A DNA stretch of 64,000 nucleotides from Acestrorhynchus altus (GCA_034509495.1 CM067522.1:7315916-7379915); one strand, 5' to 3'; positions 11,170 to 22,375 are shown, counted from the stretch's first letter. Made by a program: numbers and translations. Notes: a model not told the origin generated them from the sequence alone.

Positions 11170-11770
11170 GGGGCCCCACATGAGCCCAAGGATTAGGCTT
11201 TCATCGCCATTTGTTTAATGGTCCTATGATCTGTTCCTTGATGTTCACATCTGCTAACCTGACATGATCATCCACACTGCGGTCGACGTTGGTGATATAC
11301 CCAATTGGCAGCATAGCCCAAGGTTGTTTCTTCAATCTACATAGTGCCAATCCTGGAGTGCAACCAAATAAGGAGAGTAGTGGAGCCTAGAGTGTCTGTT
11401 TGCCAATGCCAGCAAAGGCCTAAAACAGACTCCAAGGAGTCAAATGTATGTTGAGAGAGCCACAGCTCCAGGCTTTCAGAGTGGGCCTCTTGTGGTAAAT
11501 GCCTTAGAAAACTGGGGTCATTACAAGCCCAAGAAACATCTTTCCACTGAGAACCTGACTATCAGCTGGTTCACTATGGGTAATAGCATGGTGCTGCTGA
11601 GTGAATGTTTCACAACAAGGGCTACAGGTGGTGCCACTTGCCATTTGAAAGTTCTAGGAGGCTCTTCCACCTTTAGATCATGCCACAGGAACCACATCAC
11701 AGGGCGATCCTCAGGGAGGACTCATACTTGATGAAACATCCCCTTAACATCTCCACGGACTGATATGGAG
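11170..11770 (-). mobile_element. BEL/Pao-type LTR retrotransposon pol relic
   Basis: Minus-strand frames show two separate pol pieces. At about 11763-11537 a reverse-transcriptase segment reads VRGDVKGMFHQV, stop, VLPEDRPVMWFLWHDLK, then FKWQVAPP and VRFSVERCFL. This matches the pattern (I/V)..D(I/V)..MF(H/Y)QV..EDR....FLW..FSVE of Pao reverse transcriptase. At about 11340-11195 a segment reading GYITNVDRSVDDHVRLADVN..IGPLNKW resembles the integrase C-terminus of the same group. The catalytic box is missing and stops are present, so this is a dead fragment. The assignment rests on motif recall and was not tested by a search. Confidence 0.6.
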
Positions 11771-11974
11771 TGTTCATGGCACCTTACTATCACTTCCAAA
11801 AATAAAGCACCATAGTTTCATAGTTATCTGCCACAGTAATGGTGTGGACTTGTAAGGGTCCCCAAGGACTTTTTTGAGAACAGTTACTATGCAGACCCAT
11901 GAAAATGAAAGGAGCCATCTGAATGCCTCACTGGTGCTTGGTTAAATTGTTCTATTGTAGATTTTCTAAACTGA

Positions 11975-12260
11975 ATTTTTTACCTTTAGAACCCTAGGCT
12001 AATTTCGTGGGATTTTTTTTTGTAATTTGACATACTTTTATTTACACAAACATTCACCAAAATGTATTCTTAAGAGATAATTACACATGCCAGATATTGT
12101 TATTTTCAGGCGCTCATAGAGTGAATTAAGAGTGTCTTAATTCGAGATTTAATTATTTACATCTAAAAAAATGTAGGTATTTGTATGAATTTGAGGTTTA
12201 TTTATTTAACAATATGAACAATAAATGAATATTTTATGGTATTTTCTGCTGTTTTCCAGT
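11975..12260 (-). mobile_element. Family P element, right-end fragment
   Basis: Begins at 11983 with CCTTTAGAACCCTAGGC, the proposed right terminal repeat read inward, then TTTGACATACTTTTATTTAC and CAGATATTGTTATTTTCAGG, which parallel 13787-13900 (TTTGATGTACTTTTTTTCAC, CAAATATTATTAATTTCAGG). The other end is lost. Confidence 0.55.
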
Positions 12261-12658
12261 TCAGAAAGTGAGAAAGGCAGAAGAACATTTTAGGACACCC
12301 TGCTTGTGTTTTTTGGAAGAATGTGGAAAATTCATTTCAAGGCCTGAATCACAGCACATGAGTCATTACAGAGCATCTGACCTCCAGTAAAATGTGAGAG
12401 TACCTCTTGCCAAGTCAGCCACTTGCCTGACGCATCCTGCTGTCTCGATTTCATCATCTCCTTTACTGACTGCTGAAAGTCAGTAATGATGATGTGTATT
12501 GAGAAACACAAAGTTTCACTATTAATTCATTACGTACATACGAATGAACTGCTGTATTTGAAAATGTGGTACAAATATTTTTCCAGTTTGAAAACTCGAG
12601 ATCTTAAGTGGAATACCTGACTTTGGAGATATGTAGGCCTCAATATGTTGCAGGTATG
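12261..12658. other. No feature recognised
   Basis: Spacer without identified repeats or coding signal. Confidence 0.4.
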
Positions 12659-13104
12659 TGTCATGTCTGTCTCTTGCCAGCCCTGTCTTTCCTGTCAGTT
12701 TCCCTATGTGCTCCTTAGCACATGGTTTGTGTTTGTTTTGGTTCTGTCTCCTCCCTTGCTCCGCCCATTCCCACCTGTGTCTGATTTGTGACACTGCCCC
12801 TCATTATCATTCCTAGGCTTTCTCAATGTCCTGTTGTATTTAAGACCCTTTGTCTCAGTCTGTCTTTGTCAGTCCTTGTTTTTCTGTAGCTTGTTTTTGG
12901 TTTGTTTTGTAGTCCTTGTTTTTGTAGATCTTTGTAAATTAGGTTCCTTTGTTTGTCTAGGTTTAGTGTATTTTTGTATGAGTTAGAATTCCCCAGTTTT
13001 TGTATGTTAGTATCCCCTCTTTGTTTATCTTTATTTCATTAAATTCCTGACCCCTGCGTTTGCCTCTGCACCCTCGTCCTTGTTCTGGCTGCTCGCACTT
13101 GACA
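12659..13104 (+). mobile_element. Solo LTR (Gypsy/ERV-like), 446 bp with 5-bp target duplication
   Basis: Starts TGTCATGTCTG and ends CGCACTTGACA, giving the canonical TG...CA termini. It is flanked on both sides by GTATG (12654-12658 and 13105-13109), a perfect 5-bp target-site duplication. Inside are a TATA-like GTATTTAAGACC and a late CATTAAATTCC resembling a poly(A) signal. No internal retroelement sequence adjoins it, so the element was reduced to one LTR, presumably by LTR-LTR recombination. Related, reverse-oriented and more damaged LTRs lie at 25880-26060 and 36840-37134. Confidence 0.85.
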
Positions 13105-13185
13105 GTATGATACTATTCAAATATAGTGCACAAGATGTGTTCAAAAAAGAGCTGACCTATATTCATGAAAAATGCTCATATTCAG

Positions 13186-13440
13186 TTAAAACAATCTTAC
13201 ACTAATCTCCAAAGTAGTCTCCTTGGGATCTGCCACTGTGGGAAGCAGCACTGGAATGCTCTCTTTTGAGATGGCCCACAGCTGGTCTGTCGCATTCTGC
13301 ATGATGTCTTCTCTGGACTGAAATCTGGTCTCCTTCAGGGGCATTTTCAGTCTAGGGAAAAGCCAGAAGTCACACAGAGCCATGTTGGGAGAGTACAGAG
13401 CCTGATGAAGTACATGTGTGTTTGGCCAAGAAACTCTCAT
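13186..13440 (-). mobile_element. Mariner transposase C-terminal relic
   Basis: The minus-strand frame reads YSPNMALCDFWLFPRLK, then PLKETRFQSREDIMQNATDQ and LWAISKE. This is the mariner signature around the third catalytic aspartate (YSPDLAPCDFWLFPKLK in typical members), followed by the usual helix. The catalytic Asp of CDFW is retained, but only about 84 residues are open and the upstream catalytic acids are absent. A pseudogene fragment, probably extending through 13141-13500. Confidence 0.8.
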
Positions 13441-13786
13441 ATCAGATGTGAAGAATGGGCTGCTCGCTACCCACGGTCATTAGTGGATTGTTTTGACTTG
13501 GGAATTGCCCAGCTTTACACAAAATTCAATGCAGTAGTGTTGAAAATAATGAAAATATGATGGCACTTACTTCCAATTCCTCACCCATCAGTGGTCTGTC
13601 GGTGACTGACAGGTTCTGCTGGTAATAAAAAATTAAAGCAAGCACATTAGCTTCATTATGGTCATATTTTACACTTACACTCCATATAAGTGGAACATTT
13701 ATATGAAGAACATTTATTTATTTATTAAAAAAATACCCCCCTCTAGTAGGCCAGTATTTTTGTTGTGGTTTTGGATGCACCCTCAA

Positions 13787-14360
13787 CCTTTAGAACCATA
13801 ATTTGATGTACTTTTTTTCACAAAAAATGAGAAAAGTATTTATAGGAGACAGTCACATATACCAAATATTATTAATTTCAGGAGATCCTATGCTACTCAA
13901 TTTGTTCTTCATTTGAGATGTAATTATTAATGGAATTTAAATATCTGTATGCTTTTTAACTTGTTTTAAATTTTTTTTTATGGTTTTATTTTTTTGCTCA
14001 CAAATCCTGTTGGAAATTGATCATCCAGAGTATTTTTAACTGAAAATGTAATGATATTGATGGGGTATTTGTAATGATTAGATTGATAAGGATCTTTAAA
14101 ATACTTGACAGTAGTCTGGGTCAGTGAGATTAGCCCCACCCTCTCGCTGATCAGTCAGAGTTTGCATGTACGTTGAGCATGTACACATGAACAGAGCAGT
14201 AAATATGCACAGGAAGGCTCCTTTGGCATTTAAACTGGGATATAACTCAGTTGGAAACGAGTAATGTTTAGATGCTTAAGTCATATCATTTGTTTTGATT
14301 TGATCATTTGTTTTAGATATGAAGCCTAGAAAATGGCATTTATCTGCCAACAAAGGGTTA
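13787..14360 (-). mobile_element. Family P element, near-complete inverted copy
   Basis: The minus-strand copy opens at its right end with CCTTTAGAACCATAATTTGA (13787), contains GGAAATTGATCATCCAGAG (shared with 3404-4010), TGGGTCAGTGAGATTAGCCC, CTGATCAGTCAGAGTTTGCA and CAGAGCAGTAAATATGCAC (shared with 61365-61560), and ends near CAACAAAGGGTTAG. No transposase frame is present. Confidence 0.65.
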
Positions 14361-14369
14361 GAAGACATG

Positions 14370-14470
14370 CCACCAATACTTCATTGAGTAATATCACTTT
14401 AGTTTCCATAAAGAACCATATTTCTAATAGAGAGGTATGAGTGTGAAGAACCTTTTCACTCTATGTAAAG
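14370..14470. repeat. AAGAACC-type repeat fragment
   Basis: AAAGAACCATATTTCTAATA and GAAGAACCTTTTCACTCTAT resemble words in 27370-27715 and 42180-42310, a degraded short DNA-transposon-like family rich in GGTTCTT/AAGAACC. Confidence 0.4.
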
Positions 14471-14696
14471 TGTTTTTTTCCAATTTTACCAATTTAAAGG
14501 TATTTCACCCTCACACATTACAAACATTGGGTCCTGTTCACCAAGAACAAATTGTTAGCATTTTTCTGGATTATGATACTATTTGGGATTTTTTTGATTT
14601 ATGATGTTATGAGTTATTATGAGATTGTCGCTAAATTAATCTCAAATTCTGAGGAAAATATTGGTGAATGAGGTCTATGGTTCTTCATGGAACTGA

Positions 14697-15260
14697 AAGT
14701 GTTTCCTCTGTGGCAGGGCTGGGGAACTCCAGTCCTGGAGTGCCAACCTCTTATACAGTTGTGTGTTTTTGCTGCCCAAGCACACCTGTGCTGGAGCAGG
14801 GAAATGAGTAAACTGTACTGGACTCTGGCTCTCGGAACCCCATCCCTGTTCTATGCCATTGATGAAAGAACCTGTCTAGTTATTTTTAAGAATGTGTTTG
14901 GTCTCTGGCTTGTTCACTGAGGGACAGAAAGTTAAATATCTATAGATAGATATTTTATAGAGACTGACAGCACCCAAGAGAGCTTCCTTACTGATTCTCA
15001 AATGTTCCTTAGAACGTCTAGTCTAGCTTACTGTTTCCTTAAATATGGTCCTAGAGGCACCCCTGCCCTGCATATTTTATAGCATTCCCTGCTTTAACAC
15101 ACCCCCTGCAACTGTGAAGGGCTTGTTAATGAGCTGATTAATTGAATCAGGTAGAGCAGTCCTGAAGGGCCAAATTCCTGCTTAGGCATATCTGACTCAG
15201 CTCATATGTTAATTGTTAGGTTTAGTAGGTCTCTAAGGGCAAAGAAATCAGCATACTGTG
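14697..15260. mobile_element. Two degraded family H MITE copies
   Basis: 14705-14800 (CTGGGGAACTCCAGTCCTGG, AGTGCCAACC) and 15045-15180 (GGTCCTAGAGGCACCCCTGC, CCTGCATATTTTATAGC, GAGCTGATTAATTGAATCAG) resemble the palindromic copy at 19157-19347. A 77-codon frame over the first copy is not a gene. The copies are fragments and the exact ends are uncertain. Confidence 0.5.
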
Positions 15261-15429
15261 CTGGCCCCTGGACCCTGTCTCCTGTCCCTCATCAAGAACA
15301 ACCATAGAACATCATCAGAGTGTAGTAATAGTAACAAGACAAGTACAAGGATTTTTCATATTTGCCATGTTTGTATTAATAAAACAACATTATATTTTAG
15401 TACTATTTGAAGTATATCTTTATATCTAA

Positions 15430-16340
15430 TTACAGTACCATGTAAATGTGTTGGCACACCTGGTCAAAATGATTGTTACTGTGAACAGTTAAGCAGGATG
15501 AAATGATCTCCAAAAGGCATAAAGATGACCCTTGTATGACATTTGTATTTTCAGCAAAAACAAACAAACCATTTTTTTTTACATTTTCGAAAAGACAAAA
15601 AAGTAAAAGGATCCAAAGCATAACTTTGGCCACCCTGCATTTTTCGTGTCTAGAAGTAATATCCCCTTTGTGAAGTATCATGGTTTGTCTTTCAGTTATT
15701 TCAGGGTTTATAATCAAGTCTTGCATGCACTGCTCTTTTGTTTTCTATCCACAGATTTTCAACGATGTTCAGATCAGGGGACTGTGAGGGTCATGGTGAA
15801 ACCTTCAGCTGCACCTTTCGAGGTAGTCTATTGTGGATTTTGAGGCGTGTTTAGAATCATTATCCATTATTAGAAGCTGTCCTCTTTTCAACTACAGTTT
15901 TTTTTACAGATGGTGTTCTCTTTGCTTATAGAATTTGCTGGAATTTCATTGAATCCATTCTGTGAAATGTTCCCCATGCCAATGGCTACAACACAACCCC
16001 AAGCATGACTGATCCACCCCCATGCTTAACAGCTGGAGAGCTGTTTTTTTTTCATGACATTTTGTGGCCTTAATTCTGCAAATGTACCTTTGCTCAATAG
16101 TTCTATTTTAACCTCAACTGTCCTTGTTTACAAAATGCATCAGGCTTGTTTAGATGTTGTTCTTTTGCAAACTTGCGATGCTGAATTTTGTGGTGAGAAC
16201 ACAGGAGAGGTGTTCTTCTGATGACACTTTAATGAAGGCCATATATGTGCAGGTGTCGCTGAACCATAGAACAATGTACCACAGCTTCAAAGTCTGCTAA
16301 ATCTTCCTGAAGGTCTTTTGCAGTCAAGCTGGGATTCTGG
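15430..16340 (-). mobile_element. Tc1-like transposon relic
   Basis: On the minus strand, 15782-15745 reads QSPDLNIVENLW, the Tc1 DDE motif around the third catalytic glutamate (SPDLNPIENLW in relatives). The right flank reads GTTGGCACACCTGGTCAAAA then GATTGTTACTGTGAACAGTT, a known fish Tc1 terminal region. Upstream minus-strand blocks correspond in order to the rest of the transposase but are broken by frameshifts and deletions. It is inactive. Confidence 0.8.
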
Positions 16341-16555
16341 TTTGCCTGTCTACTCCCAGCTGTCACTGAAAGTTCTGCATTCAGCCACAAGTGCATTAGT
16401 ACGTCAGATTCCGATGCTGCATAATTAGTCCTGATGCCACTTCAACTCAACCCAGTAGCACCAGAGGGGGTAAAAGAGCTTGTGCAACTTGATTCTCTAA
16501 TCTGAGAAACAGTACAGAACACAGAGAAACAATATAACAGCTACATACATCAATA
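16341..16555. other. Flank between two Tc1-like elements
   Basis: Degraded continuation of the previous relic to about 16400, then unassigned sequence. Confidence 0.35.
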
Positions 16556-17056
16556 TACAGGGGTTGGACAATGAAACTGAAACACCTGTCATTTTATTGT
16601 GGGAGGTTTCATGGCTAAATTGGAGCAGCCTGGTGGCCAATCTTCATTAATTGCACATTGAACCAGTAAGAGCAGAGTGTGAAGGTTCAATTAGCAGGTA
16701 AGAGCACAGTTTTGCTCAAAATATTGCAATTCACACAACATTATGGGGGACATACCAGAGTTCAAAAGAAGACAAATTGTTGGTCTCATCTTTGACCAAG
16801 ACAGCAAGTCTTTGTGATGTATCAAGAGCCACGGTATCCAGGGTAACGTCAGCACCACCAAGGATTAACTGTGGACGCAAGAGGAAGCTGTCTGAAAGGG
16901 ATGTTCGGGTGCTAATCCGGATGGTATCCAAAAAAATGTCATTCCCAAGATGAATTGACGCTGTATTGGCCGCAAAAGGAGGCCCTAGTACACCATACTA
17001 ATAAATTATTGTGGTCTAAAACCAGGTGTTTCAGTTTCATTGTCCGGCCCCTGTAT
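16556..17056 (+). mobile_element. Internally deleted Tc1-like element with intact terminal repeats
   Basis: Terminal inverted repeats: the left repeat begins ACAGGGGTTGGACAATGAAA from 16557. The right repeat (17023-17055, reverse complement) begins ACAGGGGCCGGACAATGAAA and differs at two positions over 32 bp. TA dinucleotides flank the element as expected for TA target sites. At 16743 the transposase start is still readable as MGDIPEFKRRQIVG but stops after 24 codons. The body is about 500 bp, against roughly 1.2-1.6 kb for autonomous members, so it is a non-autonomous deletion derivative. Confidence 0.85.
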
Positions 17057-17608
17057 ATCAAATAAATTCCTGCTATTCTACACTGAGTTAGGCCAAACAT
17101 TAGGACCAAGAACCATTCAGGAGTGCCTTGGCATTGGAAGTGACTATATTGATGACCTCATGTCTGATGGCTCATTAATGGTGTCTCAGCAACTCTGTCT
17201 ATACATTTCCACAAAGGAAGCCTGACTGTTTTATAATGTGCATTCTCCAGTTTTTCTCCACTTTTCTGTACATGAAGGTTTAAATAATCCTCTTCAAACT
17301 GCATGGTTTATTGGTTTTCTAAGTGAAATTGAGTTAATCATTAGTTCAATTAAGCCAGATAATGCTTGTAAAAAGTTTTAAAACATATTTAATTTCTCAG
17401 TAAACCTCTTTTTTAATATTGCCAACTTAGGAATAACTTTCTTACTGCCTCGTCAGAGCTAGAATGCAGTGTCTTCTCTTCACAACAGAAGCTGTTTTCC
17501 ACCTCAATATTTCAAACCAAGCAAATAATCAGTAATAGTGCAGGAAATTGTTTATGATAGTCTACAGTGAGAGAACAATTTTCTCTATTAGAAACAGTAA
17601 AATGTGTG

Positions 17609-17611
<3 letters not shown>
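17057..17611. other. No feature recognised
   Basis: A 61-codon plus-strand frame ending at 17225 (containing LGQTLGPRTIQECLG) resembles no domain I can name. The remainder is AT-rich. Confidence 0.35.

Positions 17612-17659
<48 letters not shown>
17612..17659. repeat. (AG)n microsatellite
   Basis: 24 AG units without interruption. Confidence 0.97.
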
Positions 17660-17661
<2 letters not shown>

Positions 17662-17995
17662 CTGAATAAGCATATAATAAGCATGGCTAGTGTGGGTGGT
17701 CTTCAAACCTCACACTTAGGCTCCCTGTGCTTACCACTGACCCCATTCACACGTTTAACTGTTTGAGTTTTCTGCGATCAGATCTGGAGGGCAGCCAGTT
17801 GGACTGGCTGTACAAATTATCTGCTAATTATCTAATAGACAAAGTGTCCAAAAGACGCACTACACATTCCCAAGGAGATTCATAAGTGGAAACAGAGAAA
17901 GCTGCAGCCTCTACTTCTGTACTCTAATAAAGATCCAACTGATCCTGATCCCATAGTTTAGGATTCTATTCATTGATTCTATTGATATCCTTGAT

Positions 17996-18021
17996 TGTAA
18001 AGGTTCTACAGAACCTTTACA
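17996..18021. repeat. 26-bp perfect palindrome
   Basis: TGTAAAGGTTCT, AC, AGAACCTTTACA: a 12-bp perfect stem with a two-base centre. The words match the AAGAACC-type repeats nearby, so it may be two abutting termini of such an element. Confidence 0.7.
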
Positions 18022-18140
18022 TTGTTACTTACTGTCTTTACGCTTGAACCCTGTATGTGCCAAAAATATTTCTGGTGGCAACATAAAGTTATTGGAAAAA
18101 ATAATGAGGACATATCCTTTACCATGCGGTTCTTTAATCT

Positions 18141-18141
18141 A

Positions 18142-18196
<55 letters not shown>
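18141..18196. repeat. (ATT)n microsatellite
   Basis: About 18 ATT units. Confidence 0.97.
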
Positions 18197-19156
18197 TCCT
18201 TTATCTTTAAAGATTATAAAACCACATCGTAATAGGAATGTTTTTAAACCATGATCATTTTCCCATTGTTTACATTCTAACCAATGACCAATAGAAAGAT
18301 GCACACTGTGGTTCCATAACCTTCCCTTCTATAGAAACAAAACCGAAACTGTTCACCATGTTATCAAAGTAAGACAATGTTTGAGGGATGTCATTGAGGA
18401 AACTGTGGCCAGAACTTGGACAAATGTTAAAAAAGACATTTAACTAGCTGACTAACCTATCCGCACCTTCCACAAGCAGTTTCCCATATGAGACGGATTT
18501 TCTCATCTAATGAATCCAAACACCCCACATTTGTCTCTCTTCGTTTAAAGTGTCATTTCTTTATAACAGCATTTCTTACTGATTGCTAACGTCACACATC
18601 CTGTTCTTTTCTTCAGGTTGTGGATTTAACTGAATGACGGTTGTTAAAATGAGTCTTTAGAAGCTCATGAAAGGTTTTATTATAAATTGCACACAGAACA
18701 AAACAATGAAGTGTCTTGAGAAAAACTTTGAAAATAACCAATAATTTAAGAATTAAGTAAGAATTAACTAAGAACTTCTAAGATGTTTTGCAGAACTGTG
18801 ATTAAGAATATTCTTCCTATTATGAATATTATAAATAATATTTTTTAAGTGTTTATTGAAATATCCTTTGTACCAGACCTGTCTACACATTGGGAAGACC
18901 CACTTCATTCTCCCAGACCAAGCGTGTCTCAGACCATCTTTACTGAGCTTACAGTGTAGAGGCCAAGTGCAGTTTTCATCTGGATACCCAGTTTCTCTGG
19001 CAAGTGTAATCGTTCAACAGAAAAAGGGCAATTTGTGGAGCTACTTCATTCCACAGATACTCTCCTCCAGCCACATTTTCACAGACAACAATTTAGGAAC
19101 ATGCACTTTTTGAGTTTGAGATGCTGGATTTGATGGTTAATAAACATACTAATGCA
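18197..19156. other. No feature recognised
   Basis: AT-rich, no identified repeats. An 85-codon frame at 18856-19113 has no recognisable domain. Confidence 0.35.
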
Positions 19157-19347
19157 GTTGTTCTCTATCCTGGTCCTGGAATACCACTGCCCTGCTTGTT
19201 TTAGAGTTTTCCCAAATTCCAACTCACCTGATCCAAGTAATGAAATAACTGATGAGCCTTTACTGAGCTGAACTGGGTTTCACTGGAGGGAAACTCTAAA
19301 ACAAACAGGGCACTGGTTCTCCAGAACCAAGACTGAGAACCACTGTA
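19157..19347. mobile_element. Family H MITE, complete palindromic copy
   Basis: The left arm (AGTTGTTCTCTATCCTGGTC, then CTGCCCTGCTTGTTTTAGAG) is complementary, with about ten mismatches over roughly 55 bp, to the right arm ending at 19347 (reverse complement AGTGGTTCTCAGTCTTGGTT, then TGCCCTGTTTGTTTTAGAG). The core is short. It is probably a non-autonomous hAT-type element of the kind common in teleosts. Other copies: 14697-15260 and 51845-52045. Confidence 0.8.
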
Positions 19348-20039
19348 CCAGTACACGTCAAAACATTTGAGTTTCAATTATGTTACATGTAAAGTGACAT
19401 TTCACACCTTTTATTCTTTTACGTTTGGTTAGTGTGTCTTATACCTAATGAAAAGCAAATATCACATTATTTAATATTTACATTATATTTGATGTGTTAG
19501 GAGATGTCTCATTGGTTTAACACTGTAGATAGAGCTTGCAGTTTACTGGTTACTATACCCTTTACACATAGTGTAACATGGAGTTTTGACTTGTTATGGT
19601 GGACAGATGCCAATCCCTTTTCTGTATATGTAAAGAATGGTCTGAATCTGTGTCTCTGTGACATATGATGGTATGCAGCATATGTCCAAAAGAGGGCAGC
19701 AAAGTAATAATTATGTGCAGAACTGTAGCTGCGAACACACCTCTGACTTCAGTTAAATGGAGAAACCACATTTACATGTCTGATCACATTGTGGCACCAT
19801 TGACATCATTTACAGCTATTTCTTAAACAGAACCACCAGTTAAAATGAAATTAATCATTAGAATGATAGATCCTCATTTGTTTACATTTTTAATATTTTA
19901 TTAACCAGGATGATTAAAAGGATACAATAAATGTAGAATGATAGATTATTGATAATGATATGCATCATCTACAGTTTTAATTGGGCTAAGACTCAAAGGT
20001 GACACTGGGGTTGATTTTAATAAAGACTTTCCACTAGAT
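19348..20039. other. No feature recognised
   Basis: AT-rich spacer without identified features. Confidence 0.35.
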
Positions 20040-20435
20040 ATTATATTGTGATCCCGAAAACTGTATTTCCTCTTGTGGTCTTGTGGTTATATTATTTAAA
20101 TTCATCAATATTGATGCATCATATTGAACTACATTGTACTTTATATTTTTTGATATATTATTTTGTGGCCTAAATATAACATTTTGTGAGCTCACTATAT
20201 TATGTCATCTCAATTTATTACTTTTAGGCCTCCATATATGATCATGTGGCCTAAATAGTAAATTTCATCATCTAAATGTATTAAGCATTAATATAAAGTT
20301 TTGTGGCCTCAGTATATTATCCTGTGGCATCAAAACCTTATATTGTGATTTCAAAATTATAATTTGATGCTACAAAATATTGTCTCAATATGTTTTCCTG
20401 TGGCCTCAATAAACTTTCTCATGGCATCAATGTCC
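20040..20435. repeat. Highly degenerate AT-rich tandem repeat, period about 21 bp
   Basis: The phrase TGTGGCCTCAATATATTATTT recurs at spacings of about 20-22 bp, for example TGTGGCCTAAATATAACATTT, TGTGAGCTCACTATATTATG, TGTGGCCTCAGTATATTATCC, TGTGGCATCAAAACCTTATAT and TGTGGCCTCAATAAACTTTC. Divergence between units is 20-40 percent. An old minisatellite. Confidence 0.7.
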
Positions 20436-21990
20436 AGTAAGATCTCTTTTCTTTGCTTGATTGGCTTTCTAGTCTACTTTGTATAACTGGTCGGCTTTCA
20501 AGCTGGAACACAATATGTGGAATGGTACCACACTGTGTACTAAGGTAAAGGTAGTTTAGAAAGTTGTCTGAAGTTGGTTTTACACATACAAGTGATATTA
20601 ATGATTTATAAAGATACAGTTTATACCATATTTATTGCAAGGGAACATCATTATACATCATTATATACTTTTCTTTCCCAATATTTTATACAATAGCTAC
20701 AAATGTATATATAGACTCATCATCAAAAATACTCAAAAGGAATCAATTGATAGGAATTGGATAGCTTGCTGGGTAGGTTTGATATTATGAGACATGCAAA
20801 TGATTCAGGTTTCATGCTCTGCCCTGCATGAAATTGTGTTAAAGATGGGCCTCGTCTTTGTACCTGACTGACTATATAAGGTCACCCCGTTGTGCATGCT
20901 TTCCATACTGACTCGTGCTGTTGTGTTGGTAGCAGCCTTTAAAGTATTGTGAGATGGCTGCATGATACATGTACATGATGATGGGCCTGGCCTTCAACAA
21001 AAAGAACCAATCAGCTTGAAGTCAGAAACGACCGACCTCATGCATGCATGTTATTAAGGGAAAACATTTATTATTTGCATTGAAGTGTTTTAGAAACCAA
21101 AAATGTTCAATTCATAAAATATAATAATTTACAAAAGATGTGTTGACTTTGATGAAGAGGCATTTTCTGCAGCAATGTCATGGATTACTTAATGAATGAT
21201 GAATCATGGCAGCCCTAGTGCTCTTATATGAACAACCTTTTTAAGACTGATTTGACAGATAGTTTGTTGGGAAAAATATGTCTTTTTGTTAAACAAGTAG
21301 TGTTTCTGATATGATGTGTGCTGTATTGCTTAGCAGTGGAAATGTTGGTACTCATGCCACACAGATGCAGTAGGCCTATATAAAACCTGTCAAATCTGGA
21401 CTTACAAAACAATCTAATTAAAATTATATTCATCTGCACGTAATTGTAGATCTCTTGATATTCCTGAACTTGATGACCATGGAACTACATGATCACTGTG
21501 TGAAATATAAGGTACAAAAAAAGTTTATTGAATCAATGCCATCTACGATGAGGGATTTGGTAAATGGTTAAATGGTAAAATGTAACAGTCAGGTGCAAAT
21601 AAAAGGGAAATATAAAAAATATAAAACAAACATGGACATCCCTTCTCTTTATTACTAGAAAGATTAACAGCATGATATGACTAACAATTGGAATTTGAAC
21701 AAGTCCACTATTCTGGTTAAAGAGTTAAAAAGATCCACATCAAACAGTCCTTCTTTCTCCACTGATAAAATTAACTGTGTTGTTGCTAGTTGTCTAGCTA
21801 CTTCATAAAACAGGAAATCAGGAGCAATAACCACCAACAATGCATCAAATTCCACATATATGTAACAAGCTTGGTGTATTAAAGTGATCCTGATGGTTCT
21901 CACTGTTCCACCTATACATACACTTGGTATCCCATCAGAAATTCTACAAAATAACAAATATATAAATATCACTTACATCTAATTCCATAC
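20436..21990. other. Mostly unannotatable; one open frame of unknown nature
   Basis: A 102-codon minus-strand frame (21664-21972, containing EFDALLVVIAPDFLFYEVAR) follows a possible splice acceptor (TTATTTTGTAG). It resembles nothing I know and is unlikely to be a gene. 20870-20885 has TATATAAGG, possibly a relic promoter. Nothing else was recognised. Confidence 0.35.
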
Positions 21991-22312
21991 CTCTGCTGAA
22001 AAATGTGGCCAAAATGTTTTTGAAAAGGACAACAATTCCCAATACGGCCGGCAACACTCCAAGCAGAACTTGATGGAACTGATCTTGACATGCAGCCAGT
22101 GGTTGAAGGTTTCTGGTTGTATATTGACAGCACATCTGGCCAGGTTTATCCCTCTATCTGACAGGTGTAGTTTGTGTTTGCAGGAACTGGTTTGGACAAA
22201 TATCTGGGAGGCTTTTAAGGCATCAGGATCACATTTGGAGGAGGATCTCAAGAAACTTCACATGTAATCTACCCAGAGGTCTGAGTATGAATACACTACG
22301 GCTCTTTGGTCA
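21991..22312 (-). pseudogene. Decayed Siglec-15-like C2-set plus transmembrane exon
   Basis: This exon aligns end to end with exon 3 of the intact gene upstream (25211-25603). It keeps an acceptor (CTCACAG before TGACC) and a donor-like GAG/GTATGG. In one frame it reads ITCEVS, stop, DPPPNVILMP, stop, then NTNYTCQIEG, stop, then VLSIYNQKP, against VTCDVAGRPPPVVTWTEP, NSTYTCQIQ and LSLFIQK in the intact protein. Both Ig cysteines are recognisable. After a frameshift it continues as VLLGVLPAVLGIVVLFKNIL then ATFFSRG, a membrane segment that carries a lysine. At least three in-frame stops plus the shift make it dead. With 23495-23712 it forms the remains of a tandem gene copy. Confidence 0.85.
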
Positions 22313-22375
22313 CTGTGAGGTAGAGGATAAAATATGCAGAAAAACAGATGGATTATAATCTGTAATTAAAAGTGC
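22313..22375. mobile_element. Family K MITE fragment
   Basis: AAAATATGCAGAAAAACAGA, TGGATTATAATCTGTAATTA and GTGCTCCTGTATGGTAA match the 3' part of family K (compare 48955-49010). It lies immediately beside the pseudogene exon acceptor. Confidence 0.5.
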
